From Candidatus Aerophobota bacterium (lineage in GTDB: Bacteria > Aerophobota > Aerophobia > Aerophobales > AE-B3A), in contig DAOVGK010000083.1 in NCBI GenBank assembly GCA_030672445.1, positions 1 through 5,804 on the forward strand: a DNA stretch of 5,804 nt. The letters run 5' to 3'. A model generated the notes under the pieces. The model was not told where the DNA came from. It saw only the letters and a list, made by a program, of their open reading frames with translations, and did no database searches. Shown here one piece after another: positions 1 through 5,748 of the stretch. The first letter of the stretch is position 1; each line of letters starts with the position of its first letter. The translations under genes and the position numbers were made by a program.

Positions 1-221
1 TAGCCCAACCCCTTAAGTCGGTTGACCTGGTGAGCAAGAAAGAGGTAAAGGCTATAAAGGAGAGAGCTGACGTGTGCGCTGTTCCGGCGGCCTCTATTAT
101 CGGAGAGGCGGTGGTTGCTCTTGAGATTGCGGCAGGCTTCCGAGAAAAATTTGGCGGCGACAGTTTAGAAGAGGTAAAGAAGAATTATTTGAATTATATG
201 GATTACGTGAGAGGAAAATAG
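1..221 (+). CDS. aroC: Chorismate synthase, C-terminal end (partial, 5' truncated by window edge)
   Basis: This is the last 72 codons of chorismate synthase, the FMNH2-dependent cytosolic enzyme that eliminates phosphate from EPSP to give chorismate. The frame is open from the window edge (first complete codon at 3) to TAG at 219-221. Seen: PLKSVDL near the start of the fragment, then ERADVCAVPAAS and GEAVVALEIA, then KFGGDSLEEVK, all typical of the C-terminal part of the family. The in-frame GTG at 30 codes for a valine just after the conserved SVDL stretch and is internal, not a start. One oddity is that the usual RSD of the RSDxCAVPA motif reads RAD here (Ala codon at 66-68). Shikimate kinase follows after 11 nt, consistent with a shared transcript. 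The identity is secure, but most of the gene, including the FMN-site histidines, lies outside the window. Confidence 0.95.
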   Translation, partial: AQPLKSVDLVSKKEVKAIKERADVCAVPAASIIGEAVVALEIAAGFREKFGGDSLEEVKKNYLNYMDYVRGK

Positions 222-232
222 GCTGGGGGAAG

Positions 233-754
233 GTGAACATCATATTAACCGGTTTTATGGGAACAGGTAAGACCCTGGTGGGTAAGAAATTGGCAAAGAG
301 ACTAAAGATGTCTTATCTGGATACCGATGAGCTTATCGAAAAGAATGAGGCGGCTAAAATTCGCCGGATTTTTCAGGAAAAAGGGGAGGATTATTTCCGC
401 AGGCTAGAGACTAAAGTAATTGAAGAAGTCTCTCGCTTGGACAACTGTGTTATTTCTACGGGTGGGGGGACTATTTTAAAGAAAGAGAATCTAGCCGCTC
501 TCGAAAGGAAAGGGGTAATAATTTGTCTTTCAGCAAATCCAAAGGTGATCCTGAAGCGAACATCAAAGAGTCAAAATCGTCCCCTTTTGAAATCAAAAGA
601 CCGGGAAAGCGCGGTCGAGGATCTTCTGAGCCAACGCAGATCTTTTTATGAAAAAGCGAATTTTGAGGTAAATACCTCTGAATTAACTACGAGTGAGGTA
701 GTAGAGAGGATAGTCGATTTTTTAAGGAAGAAAAGTGGAAATAATCAAGGTTAA
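233..754 (+). CDS. aroK: Shikimate kinase
   Basis: A 173-residue cytosolic NMP-kinase-fold enzyme that phosphorylates the shikimate 3-hydroxyl with ATP, the fifth step of the pathway. Seen: Walker A GFMGTGKT at residues 7-14; DTDELIE at 30-36, with Asp32 in the shikimate/Mg position; FRRLE at 55-59, supplying the shikimate-binding Arg; GGG at 77-79; lid motif NRPLL at 115-119, with the conserved lid Arg116; and RRSFYEKA at 135-142. Length is normal. The start is GTG at 233, because the P-loop then begins at residue 7 as in the family. The purine-rich GGGGGA at 225-230 is unusually close to this start. Two normally conserved positions between DTD and FRxxE differ: the usual Gly is Ala and the Glu of EIF is Arg (IRRIF, 43-47). 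The last 20 nt overlap aroB. All catalytic motifs are intact, so the enzyme is probably active. Confidence 0.95.
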   Translation: MNIILTGFMGTGKTLVGKKLAKRLKMSYLDTDELIEKNEAAKIRRIFQEKGEDYFRRLETKVIEEVSRLDNCVISTGGGTILKKENLAALERKGVIICLSANPKVILKRTSKSQNRPLLKSKDRESAVEDLLSQRRSFYEKANFEVNTSELTTSEVVERIVDFLRKKSGNNQG

Positions 755-1820
755 TCTAGGGCAGCGAAGCTATCCTGTGTATATAGGAGAGGATTTAGCC
801 AGAGTAGGGAAGGTAGCCACAGATTTTAACCTGGGAAAGAAGGTTTTGCTGGTTAGCGATGATCAGGTATATGAGTTCTATGGGGAAAAAGTTAGGACTA
901 GTCTCCAGAAAGCTGGATTTTGCGTCTCCTTGGCTAAAGTTCCCCCCGGTGAGATATATAAATCCTTATCCCAAGCTATAAAATTGTATGAAGCCTGCGT
1001 TGAATCCAAGCTAGATCGGGATTCTACTATTATTGGTCTGGGTGGAGGGGTGATAGGTGATCTAGCCGGATTCGTTGCCTCTACCTATCTACGGGGAGTA
1101 GATTTTGTTCTTCTTCCTACCACTTTGTTAGCCCAGGTTGATTCTAGCGTAGGGGGAAAAGTGGGAGTGGATTTACCTCAAGGTAAGAATCTGGTGGGAT
1201 CTTTTTATCAACCAAGATTTGTCTACACGGATCTTACTGTTTTAAAGACGCTGAGCTCACAGCAGGTTAAAGAGGGGCTGGCTGAAGTTGTAAAATATGG
1301 CATAATCAAGGATGCCGATCTTTTTGACTGGGTGGAAAAAAATCTGGAGAGAATAAAAGCTCTGGACCTGAAGTCGATTGACTTTGCGGTAAGGCGATCG
1401 GTCGAGATTAAGGCTAAGGTGGTTGAGGCTGATGAAAGGGAACTTAAAGGAAGACGGCAAATCTTAAACTTTGGTCACACCATTGGTCATGCCATCGAGG
1501 CCTCATCCGGCTATAGATCCTACACTCATGGTGAGGCGGTGGCTCTGGGAATGATAGGTGCGGCAAGAATAGCTGAAAGGATGGGCTATTTCTCCTCACC
1601 CATGGTAGAAAGATTAAACCATCTTTTGGAAGCTATTGGACTTCCTGCCTGGATAGAAGGAGTAGATGAAAATAAGCTCTGGGAAGCACTACAGCTCGAC
1701 AAAAAGGTAAGAGAGGATAAACTGCACTTTGTCTTGCCCAGGAAAATAGGTGAGGTCTTCCTTACGGCAGAGGTTTCCCCTAATTTAATAAGGAAAACGT
1801 TACAGGATCTGACAAAATGA
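735..1820 (+). CDS. aroB: 3-dehydroquinate synthase
   Basis: A 361-residue NAD- and divalent-metal-dependent cytosolic enzyme that cyclises DAHP to 3-dehydroquinate, the second step. Seen: an N-terminal NAD-binding half with the glycine-rich GLGGGVIGDLAGF at 101-113, then LPTTLLAQVDSSVGGK at 127-142 and the GKN motif at 150-152. The C-terminal metal-binding half carries GLAEVVKYG at 181-189, NFGHTIGHAIE at 245-255 and HGEAVALGM at 265-273. Expected zinc ligands are Glu184, His248 and His265. DKK at 322-324 and FVLPRKIG at 332-339 are also family-typical. Full length, with no missing key residue. The GTG start at 735 is supported by AAGGAAG at 724-730 inside the aroK coding end, and by MEIIKVNLG aligning with usual family N-termini. 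It overlaps aroK by 20 nt, and its TGA shares ATGA with aroQ, suggesting translational coupling on both sides. Confidence 0.98.
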   Translation: MEIIKVNLGQRSYPVYIGEDLARVGKVATDFNLGKKVLLVSDDQVYEFYGEKVRTSLQKAGFCVSLAKVPPGEIYKSLSQAIKLYEACVESKLDRDSTIIGLGGGVIGDLAGFVASTYLRGVDFVLLPTTLLAQVDSSVGGKVGVDLPQGKNLVGSFYQPRFVYTDLTVLKTLSSQQVKEGLAEVVKYGIIKDADLFDWVEKNLERIKALDLKSIDFAVRRSVEIKAKVVEADERELKGRRQILNFGHTIGHAIEASSGYRSYTHGEAVALGMIGAARIAERMGYFSSPMVERLNHLLEAIGLPAWIEGVDENKLWEALQLDKKVREDKLHFVLPRKIGEVFLTAEVSPNLIRKTLQDLTK

Positions 1821-2284
1821 GAAAAATTTTACTCATTCACGGGCCAAATTTGGATCTACTGGGAGAAAGGGAGGTGGAAATTTACGGCAGCAGGACTCTT
1901 TCCCAGATTGATGAGATGGTTAAGGAAAGGGCAAAAAAGCTGGGTTGCGAGGTAAGGATTAAACAGTCAAATAATGAAGGAGAAATTGTCTCTTTTATTG
2001 GGCAGTCCAGGGATTGGGCCGATGCATTGATAATTAATCCTGCCGCTTATAGTCATACTAGTCTTGCCATAAGGGATGCCATCTCAGCCATTGGGATTCC
2101 TGCTGTTGAGGTTCACCTTTCTAATATCTTCAAAAGGGAATCCTTTCGACAAAAATCGTGGACGGCTGGAGTTTGCGTGGGGCAGATAACCGGATTTGGT
2201 CCCCACAGCTATCTTCTTGCCCTGGAGGCAGTGATGAATATCTTAGGAGAGGGAAAGAATGCAGATAGAAAAGCTGCGAGCTAA
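1817..2284 (+). CDS. aroQ: 3-dehydroquinate dehydratase, type II
   Basis: A 155-residue enzyme that dehydrates 3-dehydroquinate to 3-dehydroshikimate, the third step, by the type II (anti-elimination) mechanism. The family is normally dodecameric and unrelated to type I AroD. Seen: HGPNLDLLGERE at 8-19, giving the lid Arg18; IYG at 22-24, with Tyr23 as the catalytic base; NPAAYSHTS at 74-82; VEVHLSN at 97-103, with the catalytic-acid His100; FR at 110-111; and VCVGQITGFG at 119-128. It is slightly longer than the usual roughly 145-150 residues. The extra C-terminal tail is encoded by the 26 nt that overlap pheA, so it may reflect the overlap rather than function. The start ATG at 1817 overlaps the aroB stop (ATGA), with a modest AGGA at 1804-1807. 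All active-site residues are present. Confidence 0.98.
   Translation: MRKILLIHGPNLDLLGEREVEIYGSRTLSQIDEMVKERAKKLGCEVRIKQSNNEGEIVSFIGQSRDWADALIINPAAYSHTSLAIRDAISAIGIPAVEVHLSNIFKRESFRQKSWTAGVCVGQITGFGPHSYLLALEAVMNILGEGKNADRKAAS
2245..2253 (+). promoter_or_regulatory. Ribosome binding site for pheA, inside aroQ
   Basis: AGGAGAGGG lies 5 nt before ATG 2259 and within the aroQ reading frame. It fixes the pheA start, because chorismate-mutase homology ([12 protein letters not shown]) begins only six residues in. Its position upstream of the aroQ stop means ribosomes ending aroQ pass over the pheA start. Confidence 0.75.
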
Positions 2285-3320
2285 GATTGATACAATTGAT
2301 TCGAAACTGGTTGATCTATTGAATGAGAGGGCAAAAAAGGTTTTGGATATTGCCAGAGTTAAAAAGAAAGAGAGGAAGGGATACTATTCTGCAGGAAGGG
2401 AAAGGAAAATTTTGCAGAGGCTAATCAAGCAAAATAAAGGGCCTTTGCCTGACGAAGTAGTGGAAAAGATCATCCACCTCATCCTCAAGACTTCCCTGGC
2501 CCTGGAAAAGAGACTAAAAGTCGTCTATTTTGGCCCTCCGGCCACTTTTACTCATCTGGCAGCCATTAAGAATTTTGGCGAAGAAGCTGATTTGGTCCCC
2601 ATAAAAAGTATTGGTCAAATTTTTGCCAAAGTAGAAAAGAAACAGGCTGATTTCGGAGTTGTTCCCGTAGAGAATTCTACCGAAGGTGTGGTGAGTCATA
2701 CTCTCGATATGTTTCTTGACTCGGATCTCAAGATTTGTGCCGAAATTACCCTGGAAATCTCCCATCACCTTCTAGGTAAGGGAGATTTAAAAGGGGTGAG
2801 AAGAGTTTATTCCCATCCTCAGGCGCTCGCTCAGTGCAGGGACTGGCTGGAGGAAAATCTTCCCACGGCAGGGCTACTTGAAGTGGAAAGTACAGCTAAA
2901 GCAGCTCAAATGGCTGCCAGAGAAAAGGATTCGGCGGCTATTGCCTCCCATGTGGCTGCCTCCCTTTATGGACTGAAAATTATCGCCTCTCATATTGAAG
3001 ATAGACCTAGCAACTATACCAGATTTCTGGTTATCGGCAGAGATTATAGCGAAAGGAGCGGTCAGGACAAGACATCCATCCTTTTTTCTATAAAGGATAG
3101 GGTGGCGGCACTTTATGACATGCTTTCACCCTTTAAAAATCATGCCATTAACTTGACCAAAATAGAGTCTCGTCCCACCAAGAGAAAGGCCTGGGAGTAC
3201 GTCTTCTTTGTCGACTTTATTGGTCACAAGGATGACGAAAGCGTGAAGAAAGCTTTAGCTGAGCTTGAAGAAGAATGCTTATTTTTGAAGATTTTAGGCT
3301 CTTATCCTAAGGGAGAGTGA
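2259..3320 (+). CDS. pheA: Bifunctional chorismate mutase / prephenate dehydratase with ACT domain (P-protein)
   Basis: A 353-residue P-protein that converts chorismate to prephenate and then to phenylpyruvate, committing carbon to phenylalanine. Domain order: AroQ-class chorismate mutase (about 1-85), prephenate dehydratase (about 87-262), ACT domain (about 270-350). Mutase residues in the expected pattern are Arg7, Arg24, Lys35, Arg47 and Glu48, with Glu84 where E. coli has Gln88. Dehydratase motifs: GPPATFTH at 92-99, VPVENSTEG at 135-143, [10 protein letters not shown] at 184-193 and the catalytic TRF at 254-256. The ACT domain keeps KIESRP (301-306), part of the Phe-binding ESRP motif. 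However, the usual GAL reads AAL (283-285), and the usual GINL reads AINL (296-299), so feedback by Phe is likely but possibly altered. Arg is coded mostly by AGA/AGG. The gene overlaps aroQ by 26 nt and ends 10 nt before the aroF ATG. Confidence 0.97.
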   Translation: MQIEKLRAKIDTIDSKLVDLLNERAKKVLDIARVKKKERKGYYSAGRERKILQRLIKQNKGPLPDEVVEKIIHLILKTSLALEKRLKVVYFGPPATFTHLAAIKNFGEEADLVPIKSIGQIFAKVEKKQADFGVVPVENSTEGVVSHTLDMFLDSDLKICAEITLEISHHLLGKGDLKGVRRVYSHPQALAQCRDWLEENLPTAGLLEVESTAKAAQMAAREKDSAAIASHVAASLYGLKIIASHIEDRPSNYTRFLVIGRDYSERSGQDKTSILFSIKDRVAALYDMLSPFKNHAINLTKIESRPTKRKAWEYVFFVDFIGHKDDESVKKALAELEEECLFLKILGSYPKGE

Positions 3321-3323
3321 GGT
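3319..3323 (+). promoter_or_regulatory. Ribosome binding site deciding the aroF start
   Basis: GAGGT overlaps the pheA TGA and sits 7 nt before ATG 3331, but only 4 nt before the in-frame TTG at 3328. Spacing and codon strength favour ATG 3331. With that start the metal ligands also fall at the same residue numbers as in the Thermotoga maritima enzyme. Confidence 0.6.
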
Positions 3324-3330
3324 AGATTTG

Positions 3331-4344
3331 ATGGTTATCACTTTAAAACCCGGAACCACGGAAAAAGGGATCCAACATGTGCTCGACAAGATTAAGGAGC
3401 TGGGTTTCACTCCTCATATCTCCAGGGGAGCAGAAAGGACGATAATCGGCGTCATTGGTGAGAACGCCATTCAGTCTCGGGAAGTTTTCCAGGCCATGTT
3501 CATTGTAGAGTCTGTGATGCCGATCTCACGGCCTTATAAACTAGTCAGTCGGGAATTCAAAAGTGAAGATACGGTGGTTAAAATAGAGGATGTGGAGATA
3601 GGGGGTAAGGAGGTTGTGGTCATGGCCGGTCCCTGTGCCGTGGAAAACAGGGCTCAGCTCCTTAAAATTGCTCAGGAGGTTAAAGAAGCGGGGGCCAGGA
3701 TTCTGCGGGGAGGTGCCTTTAAGCCTCGTACTTCTCCCTATTCTTTCCAGGGCCTGGGTGAAGAGGGCCTAAAATATCTAGCCGAGGCGAGTGAGGTTAC
3801 CCATCTTCCCGTGGTCACCGAAGCACGAGATGTAAGACAGGTAGAATTAGTGGCTAGATACGCTCATATTATCCAGGTGGGGGCCCGCAATATGCAGAAT
3901 TTCGATCTTTTAAAAGAAGTAGGAAGAGGTAAAAAGCCGGTTTTGCTTAAACGGGGAATGTCCTCTACGGTAAAAGAATTCTTAATGTCGGCAGAATATA
4001 TTTTATCGAGCGGAAATTATAATGTCATCCTTTGTGAGAGAGGGATAAGAACCTTTGAAGATAGTACTCGTTATACTCTGGACCTTTCGGCAGTTTCCTT
4101 GATCAAACAATTAAGCCATCTTCCGGTGATTGTTGATCCCAGTCATGCTACCGGGAACAGAGCCCTAATTGGTCCCATGTCCAGGGCAGCCATTGCTGCG
4201 GGGAGTGATGGATTAATAATTGAGGTTCATTCCAGGCCGGAAGAAGCATTGTCTGATGGTTTTCAATCTATCCGCCCCCATGATTTTCGAAAGCTCATGA
4301 AGGAAGTAAAATCTGTGGCCAGAGCTTTAGGAAGGAAGGGATAG
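3331..4344 (+). CDS. aroF: 3-deoxy-7-phosphoheptulonate (DAHP) synthase, type I-beta with N-terminal regulatory domain
   Basis: Condenses PEP and erythrose-4-phosphate to DAHP, the first and usually feedback-controlled step; cytosolic and metal-dependent. The protein is 337 residues from ATG 3331; TTG 3328 would add one Met. Seen: a ferredoxin-like (ACT-like) domain at about 1-67, then a TIM barrel with AGPCAVEN at 99-106, [16 protein letters not shown] at 126-141, GARNMQNF at 184-191, LLKRG at 205-209, [10 protein letters not shown] at 268-277 and IIEVHSRP at 296-303. Metal ligands Cys102, His272, Glu298 and Asp309 match the T. maritima DAHP synthase numbering known from the literature. In that enzyme the N-terminal domain mediates inhibition by Tyr and Phe; the same control is inferred here. 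There is no fused chorismate mutase; that activity sits in the neighbouring pheA. The stop TAG overlaps the aroA GTG by one base. The name aroF follows common usage for this subtype. Confidence 0.96.
   Translation: MVITLKPGTTEKGIQHVLDKIKELGFTPHISRGAERTIIGVIGENAIQSREVFQAMFIVESVMPISRPYKLVSREFKSEDTVVKIEDVEIGGKEVVVMAGPCAVENRAQLLKIAQEVKEAGARILRGGAFKPRTSPYSFQGLGEEGLKYLAEASEVTHLPVVTEARDVRQVELVARYAHIIQVGARNMQNFDLLKEVGRGKKPVLLKRGMSSTVKEFLMSAEYILSSGNYNVILCERGIRTFEDSTRYTLDLSAVSLIKQLSHLPVIVDPSHATGNRALIGPMSRAAIAAGSDGLIIEVHSRPEEALSDGFQSIRPHDFRKLMKEVKSVARALGRKG
4329..4341 (+). promoter_or_regulatory. Purine-rich ribosome binding region for aroA
   Basis: AGGAAGGAAGGGA, within the last codons of aroF, contains tandem Shine-Dalgarno-like cores. 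The core AAGGAAGG (4332-4339) is 4 nt from GTG 4344. This supports the GTG start in the TAGTG stop/start overlap, where no ATG is available near the conserved N-terminus. Confidence 0.65.
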
Positions 4345-5636
4345 TGTCTGAGCCCAGTCTTTCGGTGAGTTCGGCAAGGTATCTAAAGGGAGAATTCCAC
4401 CCGCCCGGAGATAAGTCCATCACCCATCGAGCCCTCATTTTCACTTCTATTGCCAGAGGAAAATCAGTTGTGAGGGGCTTGCAGAAGGGGAAAGACTGTC
4501 TGGCTACCCTCAATGCCCTGAAAATGATGGGAGTTGAGATGAAGGCCGAAGAGGATAGTTTAGTCGTTTACGGGCAAGGATTAAATGGGCTAAAAGAACC
4601 AGCCAATATTCTGGACTGCGGTAATTCAGGGACTACTATGCGACTTTTAGCTGGACTCCTGGCTGGTCAGAAATTCTATTCCGTCCTCTCGGGAGATCGG
4701 TATTTAAGGAAAAGACCTATGCAGAGAGTGGTCGAGCCGTTAAGGAGAATGGGAGCCAGAGTCTTTGGTCGAAAAAATGGTGAGTTTCCTCCTTTGACCA
4801 TCTTAGGGGGCGGGCTCCAAGCAATGGACCATTCCTCTCCTATACCCTCAGCCCAGGTGAAGTCTTGTCTGCTTTTAGCAGGGCTCTATGCTAAGGGTAG
4901 AACTTCAGTAACTGAGCCCTATCGATCCCGGGATCACACCGAGCGAATGCTCAAATTCCTGGGAGCAAAAATAGAAGTTAATGATTTGAGAGTGAGTGTT
5001 GAAGGGAATAATTCTTTTTCCGGGGCCAATATTTGGGTACCAGGTGATCTTTCTGCCGCTTCTTTTTTTATGGGGGCAGCAGCAATCTTAAAAGGTTCAA
5101 AATTAAAGATTTTAGAGGTGGGATTGAATCCCACCCGGCGTGGTTTCATCAATGTTCTTCTCCGGATGGGAGCAGATATTGAGATTCTCAATTTGAGAAA
5201 AGTCTGTGAAGAGGAGGTAGGCGATATAGAGGTAAGAGGAGGTAGTTTAAAAGGAGCTGTCGTCCAGGGAGAAGCGATTCCCCGCCTCATTGATGAGATC
5301 CCTATCCTGGCTGTGGTGGCCTGTTTTGCTAAAGGAGAAACAGTTATTAAAGGCGCTCGGGAACTAAGGGTTAAGGAGACCGATCGAATTAGAGCCATAA
5401 AGATCGAGCTAACCAGGATGGGTGCCCGCATTGAAGAAAAAAGGGACGGAATGGTAGTTAAGGGCGTAGGAAAATTAGAGGGTGCTCAGTGCCAGAGTTA
5501 TGGCGATCATCGAATGGCCATGGCCTTGGCTGTGGCCGGTTTGTGTGGTCGGGGAAAGACAGAGGTTCTAGACTCAGGATGTATAGCTACGTCTTTTCCT
5601 GATTTTGAGGAGACGCTTGAGAAAATAGCCATGTAA
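4344..5636 (+). CDS. aroA: 3-phosphoshikimate 1-carboxyvinyltransferase (EPSP synthase)
   Basis: A 430-residue cytosolic enzyme that transfers the enolpyruvyl group of PEP to shikimate-3-phosphate, the sixth step and the target of glyphosate. Seen: PGDKSITHRA at 21-30 (Lys24, Ser25, Arg29); DCGNSGTTMRLLAG at 91-104, keeping the Gly96 that limits glyphosate; RPMQRVVEPLRRMGA at 124-138; SAQVKSCLLLAGL at 169-181; SRDHTERML at 195-203; DEIPILAV at 318-325, with catalytic Asp318; ELRVKETDRI at 340-349, with Glu345; GDHRMAMA at 387-394; and IATSFPDF at 414-421. The ATSFP ending, with Thr416 where E. coli has Lys411, and Leu101 in place of Pro after Arg100, resemble class II enzymes, although Gly96 is unlike the Ala of the CP4 enzyme. 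The two inverted halves of the fold are complete. GTG start, coupled to aroF; last gene of the tight cluster. Confidence 0.97.
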   Translation: MSEPSLSVSSARYLKGEFHPPGDKSITHRALIFTSIARGKSVVRGLQKGKDCLATLNALKMMGVEMKAEEDSLVVYGQGLNGLKEPANILDCGNSGTTMRLLAGLLAGQKFYSVLSGDRYLRKRPMQRVVEPLRRMGARVFGRKNGEFPPLTILGGGLQAMDHSSPIPSAQVKSCLLLAGLYAKGRTSVTEPYRSRDHTERMLKFLGAKIEVNDLRVSVEGNNSFSGANIWVPGDLSAASFFMGAAAILKGSKLKILEVGLNPTRRGFINVLLRMGADIEILNLRKVCEEEVGDIEVRGGSLKGAVVQGEAIPRLIDEIPILAVVACFAKGETVIKGARELRVKETDRIRAIKIELTRMGARIEEKRDGMVVKGVGKLEGAQCQSYGDHRMAMALAVAGLCGRGKTEVLDSGCIATSFPDFEETLEKIAM

Positions 5637-5695
5637 ATTCCGGAGTGATTTGTTGAAAAGGAGACGGACTTTATTAGTGAACCAAATGATTGTTC

Positions 5696-5723
5696 TCAGT
5701 TACCTTTTGAGGTTTTGAACTGA
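5696..5723 (+). other. Imperfect inverted repeat in the gap after aroA (weak hairpin)
   Basis: TCAGTTACC (5696-5704) can pair with GGT (5711-5713) and AACTGA (5718-5723) around a TTTTGA loop, leaving a 4-nt TTTG bulge. No T-tract follows, so it is not a standard intrinsic terminator. It is the only notable structure I see in the 112-nt gap at 5637-5748, where I found no convincing sigma-70 promoter either. It could be a chance match in AT-rich sequence. Confidence 0.25.
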
Positions 5724-5733
5724 AGGCATGATG

Positions 5734-5742
5734 AAAGGAGGA
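5734..5742 (+). promoter_or_regulatory. Strong ribosome binding site for the downstream DUF2442-like gene
   Basis: AAAGGAGGA is a near-perfect Shine-Dalgarno sequence 6 nt before ATG 5749. It decides the start: in-frame ATGs at 5728 and 5731 also exist, but they lie upstream of or at the edge of this site and have no well-spaced site of their own. Confidence 0.8.
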
Positions 5743-5748
5743 TTGAAA

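Noticed and set aside
30..32. GTG as start of a separate 63-residue protein
   Set aside because: The frame is open upstream to the window edge and the upstream residues (PLKSVDL) match chorismate synthase, so this GTG is an internal valine codon.
1257..1460. 67-codon open frame on the - strand
   Set aside because: Opposite conserved aroB motifs (GLAEVVKYG and following); no family resemblance or convincing ribosome binding site.
2514..2768. 84-codon open frame on the - strand
   Set aside because: Opposite the prephenate dehydratase domain of pheA; composition is a by-product of the sense gene.
3328..3330. TTG as the aroF start
   Set aside because: It directly precedes ATG 3331, which has better spacing to GAGGT and gives family-consistent residue numbering.
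4295..4513. 72-codon open frame on the - strand across the aroF/aroA junction
   Set aside because: Spans two firmly identified sense genes in antisense; no motif support.
4934..5431. 165-codon open frame on the - strand
   Set aside because: It lies wholly opposite the conserved aroA coding sequence, has no recognisable motif and is rich in Ser/Thr/Pro/Ile as expected for an antisense shadow.
5650..5677. Possible sigma-70 promoter (TTGTTG, then TATTAG)
   Set aside because: The -35 matches only three of six consensus positions and the -10 four of six; the better -35 (TTGAAA at 5653) has no -10 at proper spacing.
5653..5718. Possible 21-codon leader or small peptide starting at TTG 5653 (or 13 codons from GTG 5677)
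   Set aside because: The AAAAGGAGA at 5656-5664 lies inside the TTG-started frame and is 12 nt from GTG 5677, too far for a good site; no homology or conserved codon pattern is visible.
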